Shown: in pieces, positions 56,294-64,000 of the stretch
Position numbering within the stretch: the stretch's first letter is position 1
Layout of the letters: each line of letters opens with the position of its first letter
Assembly: GCA_021292105.1 (NCBI GenBank)
Contig: CM037869.1
Coordinates: forward strand, 24,070,050-24,134,049
DNA length: 64,000 nt
Direction: 5' to 3'
Source of the DNA: Anadara kagoshimensis
Taxonomy: Eukaryota; Mollusca; Bivalvia; Arcoida; Arcidae
The notes under the pieces: model-generated
Database searches by the model: none
What the model saw: only the letters and a program-made list of their open reading frames with translations
Told to the model about the DNA's origin: nothing
Position numbers and translations under genes: made by a program

Positions 56294-58000
56294 AATGTAG
56301 TAACTTCCACAAATGTAGTAACTGTCACAAATGTATACATGTGTCATGTGCTACTTTTGAATTTTATGAAATAATACATTCAAAAGTAGCACATGTCACA
56401 TGTAATAAAAATGGTATCACATATGTAGTAACGAACTTAAATATGTTGGTCACAAATGTAGTAAGTCTGGTCACAAATGTAGTCAATTTTGGTCACAAAT
56501 ATAGTCAATTTTGGTCACAAATGTAGTAAGTCTGGTCACAAATGTAGTTAATTTTGGTCACAAATGTAGTAAGTCTGGTCACAAATGTAGTCAATTTTGG
56601 TTACAAATATAGTCAATTTTGGTCACAAATGTAGTAAGTCTGGTCACAAATGTAGTCAATTTTGGTCACAAATGTAGTCATTTTGGTCACAAATGTAGTA
56701 AGTCTGGTCACAAATGTAGTCAATTTTGGTCACAAATGTAGTAAGTCTGGTCACAAATGTAGTCAATTTTGGTCACAAATGTAGTAAGTCTGGTCACAAA
56801 TGTAGTCAATTTTGGTCACAAATGTAGTCAAGTCTGGTCACAAATGTAGTAAGTCTGGTCACAAATGTAGTCAATTTTGGTCACAAATGTAGTCAAGTCT
56901 GGTCACAAATGTAGTCAATTTTGGTCACAAATGTAGTAAGTCTGGTCACAAATGTAGTCAATTTTGGTCACAAATGTAGTAAGTCTGGTCACAAATGTAG
57001 TCAAATCTGGTCACAAATGTAGTAAGTCTGGTCACAAATGTAGTCAATTTTGGTCACAAATATAGTCAATTTTGGTCACAAATGTAGTAAGTCTGGTCAC
57101 AAATGTAGTTAATTTTGGTCACAAATGTAGTAAGTCTGGTCACAAATGTAGTCAATTTTGGTTACAAATATAGTCAATTTTGGTCACAAATGTAGTAAGT
57201 CTGGTCACAAATGTAGTCAATTTTGGTCACAAATATAGTCAATTTTGGTCACAAATGTAGTAAGTCTGGTCACAAATGTAGTCAATTTTGGTCACAAATG
57301 TAGTCAAGTCTGGTCACAAATGTAGTCAATTTTGGTCACAAATGTAGTAAGTCTGGTCACAAATGTAGTAAAGTCTGGTCAAAAATGTAGTAAGTCTGGT
57401 CACAAATGTAGTCAATTTTGGTCACAAATGTAGTCAATTTTGGTCACAAATGTAGTCAATTTTGGTCACAAATGTAGTAAGTCTGGTCACAAATGTAGTC
57501 AATTTGGTCACAAATGTAGTCAATTTTGGTCACAAATGTAGTAAGTCTGGTCACAAATGTAGTCAATTTTGGTCACAAATGTAGTCAATTTTGGTCACAA
57601 ATGTAGTAAGTCTGGTCACAAATGTAGTCAATTTTGGTCACAAATGTAGTCAATTTTGGTCACAAATGTAGTCAATTTTGGTCACAAATGTAGTAAGTCT
57701 GGTCACAAATGTAGTCAATTTTGGTCACAAATGTAGTAAGTCTGGTCACAAATGTAGTCAATTTTGGTCACAAATGTAGTCAATTTTGGTCACAAATGTA
57801 GTCAATTTTGGTCACAAATGTAGTAAGTCTGGTCACAAATGTAGTCAATTTTGGTCACAAATATAGTCAATTTTGGTCACAAATGTAGTCAATTTTGGTC
57901 ACAAATGTAGTCAATTTTGGTCACAAATGTAGTAAGTCTGGTCACAAATGTAGTCAATTTTGGTCACAAATGTAGCAAAATTTTACTACAAATGTAACAA
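56294..58000 (+). repeat. Satellite of alternating 22 and 21 bp units, about 75-80 units
   Basis: Unit A is GGTCACAAATGTAGTCAATT plus TT. Unit B is GGTCACAAATGTAGTAAGTC plus T. They often alternate as a 43 bp dimer, with stretches of repeated A. Rare variants (GGTTACAAATATAG, TAGTTAATTTT) recur about 560 bp apart (56599 and 57160; 56540 and 57103), which marks a larger duplicated block. Edges are degenerate (CTTCCACAAATG; CAAAATTTTACTACAAATG). Repeats are constant and spacers are not unique, so this is not a CRISPR array. Confidence 0.95.
56339..56404. repeat. Perfect-arm hairpin in the satellite's left edge
   Basis: GTGCTACTTTTGAA and TTCAAAAGTAGCAC are exact reverse complements about 20 bp apart, extended outward by CATGTG-CAT/ATGTCACATG. 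It interrupts the degenerate first satellite units. Confidence 0.7.
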
Positions 58001-58199
58001 CAAAATTTTATCACACAGGGGGCCGGGATAAGCTGCTGATTCGTCACTAAATCGTTAGTGTTAGACATTTGACAGTCCTGTACTGTATATATCGACCTGG
58101 ATTAAAAAGGTCCCTAGGGGACATTTAATAAGCTCTTTGAAGATGACCTTGAATATGATTACCCTAAACTTCACGTATTTTGTTATCAATGTGACAGAT

Positions 58200-58460
58200 A
58201 GTACACAACTGATGAAAAATAAGAAACAGTTAATCAAGACAACAAAGGATTAAAAATTAGCTATAAAACTTTCCGACTTTGAACAAAAAAATATGACACA
58301 TTCAAACAAGACTAAATTGGTTATAAAACAAGACTAAAAAGGACAAATAATTGGCTATTAAACTCCCGACCTTGAACAAAAAATATGACACAGTCAAATA
58401 AGACAAAAAGGACAAATAATTGGTCATAATAAACTCCCGACTTTGGACGATTAAATGTCA
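58200..58460 (+). repeat. Diverged tandem repeat, about three units
   Basis: Units share AAAATATGACACA-TCAAA, CAAGACTAAAAAGGACAAAT, AATTGGCTATTAAACTCCCG and ACTTTGAAC, with spacing of roughly 70-95 bp. Confidence 0.6.
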
Positions 58461-58871
58461 ATAAAAGCTAAACAGTATTAATTGTAATAAACATTAATTT
58501 CTGTCAGCCTGGGTGAAAATTAACAACAAAATGTCTTGAAGGATTCGTTGTAGGCGTAATAACCTTTGGAAGGTAAATATGATTTATTTTATCGGCTGTG
58601 ACCTATATAATTGACCTTGTGACCTAAACACAATACCAAACCTATCATTGTATGAAGTTTTAATGAAAGAATAGACAGACAGAGAGATAGACGGACAACC
58701 AGATGATCAAGACAGGCCCTTTTTTCATTCTGGTAGTTGAAGTGACCTCCAAATGCATGCACGACCACACATAAACTTGTGTTTAGATTATTATTTTTTT
58801 AGAAAACCTGGAATAATGATGAAACGTAAAATAATTTTATCCAACCAACAAAAAACCGTCTTCCCAGTTTA

Positions 58872-59130
58872 ACCACTGTGATAGCTAAGTTTATCTTAGT
58901 AGAGTGCTCGCTCCGTAAGTGGAGGTCGTGGGTTCTAGCCCCGACCTTGTTTGACCCAAGACTTGAAAGTGGGTTGTGATTGTTCTTTCGCCAAGCACTC
59001 GATAGAGAAACCCATCAGCGCAAGACACAGGCAATATTTCTGCACCGTCGCCTATAGCTGGTGACATCTTAATATAAGTAAAAAAAATCCTGATTGGGAC
59101 GTTAAAAACCATTTTTCAACTCAACTCAAC
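58872..59130 (+). mobile_element. CTCAA-tailed SINE, internally deleted
   Basis: Head ACCACTGTGATAGCTAAGTT, B box GTGGGTTCTAGCCCCGACC, body to TTTCGCCAAGCACTCGATAG. It then jumps to CCATCAGCGCAAGACACAGG, so the middle of about 90 bp is missing. It ends GGGACGTTAAAAACCATTTT with (CTCAA)n. Confidence 0.8.
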
Positions 59131-59377
59131 CTCCCAGTTTCATTTCATAATTGGTTTGTACTCTTTAAACAGATCTTGGACTTGTTTGAAGAACAATTAT
59201 GAATGGAACAATTCCTGCATTATCTTTTACATGAAACAGGTGGTGACAAGTGTCATGTCATGTCATTGTTTTTTATCATTCAGAAAATAATGAATAAAAA
59301 TAGTTGTCATGTCATATTATAAATTTTAATCATATTTCATTCGGAAATTTAAAAAAATTATAGCAGGTCAGTCACAT

Positions 59378-59545
59378 TTTACGGAACGAAATCTTGTTCT
59401 ATACCGACAAAAAGCATTCAAATTTCAAATGTCGTATGATATTGAGTTTAAATGTAAGGGAATGGAGAAAAAAAATAAAATTACAACCAAATAAAGGTTT
59501 GATTTAGTTTAGTTTGTGTTGCTCAGTCTGTTTCAATCGCTTTTT
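59378..59545 (+). repeat. Direct repeat flanking the Helitron-like element, left copy
   Basis: ACGGAACGAAATCTTGTTCT to GTTGCTCAGTCTGTTTCAAT aligns closely with 62172-62345 in the same orientation. Confidence 0.75.
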
Positions 59546-59781
59546 ATTGTGCTTGTAAGTGTCCTAAGTAGCCGCAAGAGGTGACCTACTCTTTTTAGCT
59601 CACCTGACCGAAGGTCATGTGAGCTTATGGCATAGCGCAGCGTGTGTGCGTGCGTCGTTAACACCTATTTTCGACTTCTCCTCTGAAACTACTGGACAGT
59701 TTTTAATGAAATTTTGTCAGAAGTATATATGGGCCGGTGCAATTCAGATTTGTTCGTGGCGTTGCTATGGCTACCATAACT

Positions 59782-59796
59782 AGGTCAAGGTGACCT
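59782..59796. promoter_or_regulatory. Perfect inverted AGGTCA site spaced by 3 (ERE-type)
   Basis: Reads AGGTCAAGGTGACCT, the consensus palindrome AGGTCA-nnn-TGACCT bound by estrogen-receptor-type nuclear receptors. It lies in the repeat's unique 5' part. Function is unproven. A 15 bp match inside a multi-copy element can be incidental. Confidence 0.35.
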
Positions 59797-60054
59797 AGGG
59801 GTGCAAAAATCTTAAAAAATCTTCTCCGAAAGTACTGATTGGAGAAAAAATCTGATGTGATATTTGGCTTTTCTAGGGTCTTAAGCCTATAGTTTGTTCA
59901 TTTTGTGAAATTCGGATAAAAAATAGGTTACGCGTTTTTGCGTTTAATTTTGAAAAAATCGTAAAATAGCTTCAAATTGTTATAACTTGACTATTTGACC
60001 AGATAATGACATGGGGTTTTCAGTTTTGACATCTTCTTGTTAGTATCTTCAAAA

Positions 60055-61950
60055 TGAGGTCAAGGTCAATTGTGAAAGCCGTGACCTAATTTTTTTTACC
60101 TCTGATTATAATTATTATCTCGAAAACTATAAACTTTTTGTATAGGCATGTATATTAGAATGTTGTAGGTATCAATACAACGATCATTTTGATGTATAGA
60201 AAAAGGTCATGGGTTCAAAGGTCAAGGTCACAGATGTGAAACATTACTGAAATGGTTAATTATCTCAAAAACTATAAACTTATTGTTTAGGCATGTATAT
60301 TAGAATGTTGTAGGTATTGATACAACGATCATTTTGATGTATAGAAAACGGTCATGGGTTCAAAGGTCAAGGTCACAGATGCGAAACAATACCGAAATGG
60401 TTAATTATCTCGAAAACTATGAACATTTTGTATAGGCATGTATATTAGAATGTTGTAGGTATTGATACAACGATCATTTTGATGTATAGAAAAAGGTCAT
60501 GGGTTCAAAGGTCAAGGTCACAGATGTGAAACATTACTGAAATGGTTAATTATCTCAAAAACTATAAACTTATTGTTTAGGCATGTATATTAGAATGTTG
60601 TAGGTATTGATACAACGATCATTTTGATGTATAGAAAACGGTCATGGGTTCAAAGGTCAAGGTCACAGATGCGAAACAATACCGAAATGGTTAATTATCT
60701 CGAAAACTATAAACTTTTTGTATAGGCATGTATAATAGAATGTTGTAGGTATTGATACAACGATCATTTTGATGTATAGAAAAAGGTCATGGGTTCAAAG
60801 GTCAAGGTCACAGATGTGAAACAATACCGAAATGGTTAATTATCTCGAAAACTATAAACTTTTTGTATAGGCATGTATATTAGAATGTTGTAGGTATTGA
60901 TACAACGATCATTTTGATGTATAGAAAAAGGTTATTGGTTTAAAGGTCAAGGTCACAGATACAAAACAATACCGAAATGGTTAATTATCTCGAAAACTAT
61001 AAACTTTTTGTATAGGCATGTATATTAGAATGTTGTAGGTATTGATACAACGACCATTTTAATGTATAGAAAAAGGTTATTGGTTTAAAGGTCAAGGTCA
61101 CATATGCGAAACAATACCGAAATGTTTTATTATCTTGAAAACTATAAACTTTTTGTATAGGCATGTATATTAGAATGTTGTAGGTATCGATACAACGATC
61201 ATTTTGATGTATAGAAAACGGTCATGGGTGCAAAGGTCAAGGTCACAGATGTGAAACAATCCTGAAATGGTTAATTATCTTGAAAACTATAAACTTTTTG
61301 TATAGGCATGTATATTAGAATGTTGTAGGTATTGATACAACGATCATTTTGATGTATAGAAAAAGGTTATTGGTTTAAAGGTCAAGGTCACAGATACAAA
61401 ACAATACCGAAATGGTTAATTATCTCGAAAACTATAAACTTTTTGTATAGGCATGTATATTAGAATGTTGTAGGTATTGATACAACGACCATTTTAATGT
61501 ATAGAAAAAGGTTATTGGTTTAAAGGTCAAGGTCACATATGCGAAACAATACCGAAATGTTTTATTATCTTGAAAACTATAAACTTTTTGTATAGGCATG
61601 TATATTAGAATGTTGTAGGTATCGATACAACGATCATTTTGATGTATAGAAAACGGTCATGGGTGCAAAGGTCAAGGTCACAGATGTGAAACAATCCTGA
61701 AATGGTTAATTATCTTGAAAACTATAAACTTTTTGTTTAGGCATGTATATTAGAATGTTGTAGGTATCGATACAACGATCATTTTGATGTATAGAAAACG
61801 GTCATGGGTGCAAAGGTCAAGGTCACAGATGTGAAACAATCCTGAAATGGTTAATTATCTTGAAAACTATTAACTTTTTGTATAGGCATGTATATTAGAA
61901 TGTTGTAGGTATTGATACAATGGTTATCATGATGTAAAGAAAAAAGTCAT
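60055..61950 (+). repeat. 145 bp tandem array, 13 units
   Basis: The marker GTTGTAGGTAT recurs at about 60162, 60307, 60452, 60597, 60742, 60887, 61032, 61177, 61322, 61467, 61612, 61757 and 61902, a constant 145 bp. Each unit has TTAATTATCTCGAAAACTAT, TTTTTGTATAGGCATGTATA, GATACAACGATCATTTTGAT and GGTTCAAAGGTCAAGGTCAC. Variants return at multiples of the unit (CGACCATTTTAATG at 61052 and 61487, three units apart), so blocks of units were copied together. Confidence 0.95.
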
Positions 61951-62039
61951 TGGGGTTTAGTATTTATGTTTTCTTTAAATCTATCAGCTAGCCATTAGTT
62001 ATCAGGTGAGCGTATCAGGCCCATGGGCCTCTTGTTTCT

Positions 62040-62490
62040 AGCTCTAGCGTACACTGAGGGAACCTCGGTTTGAGTCTCATCCCAAAGACTGCCTGGTAAC
62101 GAACTTTTTACAGCTCTAGTATGGAAAGATGAAAATCACCTCAGAAAAAATATACTAGGGCATTAACATTGTACGGAACGAAATCTTGTTCTCTACTGAC
62201 AACATGCATTCAAATTTTGAATGTCGTATGTTATTGAGTTTAAGTGTAGTGGAATGGAGTAGAAATAAGGATTGTAACATCCAAATAAATGTTTTATTTG
62301 GTTTTGTTTATGTTGCTCAGTCTGTTCCAATCGCTTCTAATTGCTTTTTTCGAATTATACAGAGGTGTCTTTAGCGTGCACTGAGACACGGGTCTTCGGT
62401 TTTGAGTCTCGCCCGAAAGACTGCCTGGTAACGAGCTTTTTACAGCTCTAGTATGGACAGGAGATGAAAATTATCTCAAAAAGTTTCAAA
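62040..62490 (+). repeat. Direct repeat, period about 328 bp
   Basis: AGACTGCCTGGTAACGA-CTT then TTTACAGCTCTAGTATGGA occurs at about 62083 and 62411. Upstream of each is TAGCGT-CACTGAG and TTGAGTCTC-CCC-AAAGACTG. The ACGGAACGAAATCTTGTTCT block at 62172 lies between them and matches 59378. The Helitron-like element therefore sits inside a pre-existing tandem repeat. Confidence 0.65.
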
Positions 62491-62575
62491 GTCCCGAGCG
62501 ACGTTCGAACCCACAACCCTTGACGCCAGTGACAGTACCACTCGACAATGGCTGCCAATCGGCCGTGTTTGCTCA
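62485..62575 (-). other. tRNA-like sequence, minus strand
   Basis: On the minus strand, an A-box-like GCCATTGTCGAGTGGTACTG and a B box GTGGGTTCGAACGTCGCTCG, spaced as in a tRNA. The acceptor region is not well paired. Probably a SINE head. Confidence 0.4.
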
Positions 62576-62579
62576 CACA

Positions 62580-63245
62580 CAAACAAAGATTATCATATGG
62601 TCAAAATATTGGTTGGTTGAGGAAACCGGGGTATCTAGACTCTAGAGAAAACCATCAGCTTTTGACCTGACGGTTTTTCTCACATTGGGATTTACTGAAA
62701 GTGGGGCATCTTCGAGGGACATTAACAATAGCTTTTACTGTACGTCATAAATTACTTTTTCATATCAGTTTTTCGAATTTTCTTTAACCTAAAATTAAAC
62801 ATCTTTTCGAACTTTTACAATTTTAAAAATACATCAAAAACAAATATACCGATCCATGTTCATATCACAATCCAAAAGCAAAGACTTTGACAATATATAC
62901 ATTCCATTTTATGTAGTATTTTTACTACACGGATGTGTCAGCCGACAACCATCTTGCAGACGACACGCGGTCTTGAATTGATTTTGATTTAAATGGCGGC
63001 TTCTCATATCAAAGGCCATATTGCATGTTGTAATATTGATGAGAAGATGCTGTAAAGTGACTTGATTTTAACTTTGTGAATTTATTAAACAATCGAAGAT
63101 TATCTTACATTGATCAGAGGTACTTAAAATTGATATCTGGTTCAATAATTAGGACTGTTATTCATAATAACAAAGACATGAAACATTTTATGGATTGAGA
63201 TCAAATTAAGATACATATACAATAACTTGGAGGTTCAATGTCCGC
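62580..63245. other. Non-coding stretch, no gene recognised
   Basis: Contains a fragment of the CATACTAATCCAT / AATCACAATCCAAAAGCAAAG dispersed repeat at about 62838-62890. No coding signal. Confidence 0.45.
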
Positions 63246-63249
63246 ATGT

Positions 63250-63730
63250 AGACTTCTCTTTCTTGCCCTCCACTAAAATTTTAACAATGACTGAACAAGA
63301 CTTAAATTGACTGAATAAAGTGATTTTCAATATTTCTGCAAAAACATTATTTCCTCCAAGTACCATCCACTGAAATTTTAATATTCAATGTCATTGAATA
63401 TTCAATTTAATATTCGTGCAACAAAATTTGAAGGGCTAATGTTTGTATCCTAATATTGACTGAACAAAGCCTTAACATGACAAAATGGAGTGATTTTGAA
63501 AATTTCTGTTAAAAAAAAATCAAATTATTTTCCTCCATATACCCTCCACTGAAATTTTACCAATGACTGAAAAAGACTAAAATTGACTGAATAAAGTGAT
63601 TTTGAACATTTCTGTAAAAAAAAATCAAATTATTTTCCTCCAAATACCCTCCACTGAAATTTTAATATTCAATGTTCTCGTGCAACAATATTTGAAGGGC
63701 TGGCATTTGTATCCTAATATTGACTGAAAA
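63250..63730 (+). repeat. Tandem repeat, three to four units of about 110-230 bp
   Basis: Units share CCTCCACTGAAATTTTA, CAATGACTGAA-AAGACT, AAATTGACTGAATAAAGTGA, TTTTGAA-ATTTCTG and ATTTTCCTCCA-ATACC. Two longer units add TTTGAAGGGCT---TTTGTATCCTAATATTGACTG. The array ends about 20 bp before the CAGCACTAGACGGCCGTTTC motif. Confidence 0.75.
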
Positions 63731-63734
63731 TCAC

Positions 63735-63780
63735 ATATACCAGTTTTTATTTTACAGCACTAGACGGCCGTTTCGGAATA
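63735..63780 (-). repeat. CTAGACGGCCGT-family repeat end, fourth copy
   Basis: TTTTATTTTACAGCACTAGA then CGGCCGTTTCGGAAT, the reverse complement of the 28790-28830 core. The sequence beyond is poly-A/T and not alignable by eye. Confidence 0.55.
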
Positions 63781-64000
63781 AAAAAAAATAATTTTTCATT
63801 TTTTTTTTTTCATGCAATTTAATGGATGGGGGATACAAAAGAAAGTCCCACTACAAAACTCCGTTCCGTTGTTAGTTAATGTCTAATAATAGGATATGGT
63901 GTACCATCACGTGACTGACATCTTATGCGGTCTCCATTAAATAAAAGAGTTCCACCCGTTACCATAGAAACAATGTAATTGATACTTTAAATTCAGTTTT

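Larger units (their letters stand above)
56132..58088. mobile_element. Palindromic MITE expanded by an internal satellite
   Basis: The left arm (TACAGTGCAGTGCAGACCTG, GTCGAAAGTTTAACACTGAG, CTCGGCTGTCG, AAAAGCTGCCGAGAGGTAGA) runs to about 56285. The right arm (CCGGGATAAGCTGCTGATTC, ATCGTTAGTGTTAGACATTT, GACAGTCCTGTACTGTA) resumes at about 58019. Everything between is a 22 bp satellite plus a small hairpin. The intact ends show that the array grew within, or was carried by, the element. Confidence 0.8.
59596..62036 (+). mobile_element. Helitron-like non-autonomous element with a tandem-repeat core
   Basis: The left end is a strong hairpin: AGCTCACCTGACC, a GAA loop, then GGTCATGTGAGCT. Near the right end is ATCAGGTGAGC, the inverse of the left GCTCACCTGA, then a GGCCCATGGGCC palindrome, then TCTTGT. 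The interior starts with about 450 bp of unique sequence and continues with 13 units of 145 bp. Terminal hairpins plus a satellite core resemble the tandem-repeat-bearing Helitron-like elements described in bivalves, which is how I class it. No Rep/helicase is encoded. Exact termini are uncertain by a few bases. Confidence 0.6.

Noticed and set aside
56294..58000. Regularly spaced short repeats suggesting a CRISPR array
   Set aside because: The intervals between repeats are themselves repeated, there are no unique spacers or cas genes, and the DNA is eukaryotic. It is a satellite.

Overview
The window reads as nuclear DNA from an animal, most likely a bivalve mollusc. It is AT-rich and gene-poor, has intron-style splice signals, and is packed with microsatellites, minisatellites, tRNA-derived SINEs, short inverted-repeat elements, a non-LTR retrotransposon and a Helitron-like repeat whose ends I associate with molluscan genomes. 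The mollusc assignment is inference. The eukaryotic, repeat-rich nature is seen directly. Most open frames in the window are chance frames in AT-rich or repetitive DNA and are left out.

Only two regions code for recognisable proteins. At 21.45-26.4 kb (+) lies a nearly complete LINE. It has an ORF1 RNA-binding protein, an in-frame TAG directly followed by the endonuclease part of ORF2, one frameshift just before the last endonuclease motif, and a long intact reverse transcriptase frame with a CCHC end. At 45.7-47.2 kb (+) lies one large exon of a cyclic-nucleotide-gated-type cation channel: N-terminal cytoplasmic region, S1-S6 and pore. It ends at a clear splice donor. The C-linker and nucleotide-binding domain were not found in the remaining 16.8 kb. 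The pore has Asn where CNGA-type channels carry the filter Glu.

Layout: 0-5.3 kb, dispersed repeats, tRNA-like sequences and an inverted pair of repeat ends; 5.3-14 kb, AT-rich DNA with microsatellites, one SINE, one MITE and a palindrome; 14-19 kb, SINEs and MITEs; 19.26-20.76 kb, a satellite of about 100 bp units; 21.4-26.4 kb, the LINE; 27.56-28.64 kb, a minisatellite; 29-41.9 kb, dense palindromic Tc1/mariner-like MITEs, SINEs and arrays; 42.2-43.95 kb, a 150 bp array; 44-47.3 kb, the channel gene start; 47.3-55.9 kb, putative intron or intergenic DNA with repeats; 56.13-58.09 kb, a MITE filled with a 22 bp satellite; 59.6-62.0 kb, a Helitron-like element with a 13 x 145 bp core; 62-64 kb, more repeats.

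The recurring theme is tandem arrays growing inside or directly against mobile elements. A satellite lies within MITE arms, a 145 bp array within a hairpin-ended element, a 141 bp array within a SINE, and arrays lie beside a conserved CTAGACGGCCGT motif. This is the most interesting aspect of the window. I see no self-contained new gene system.
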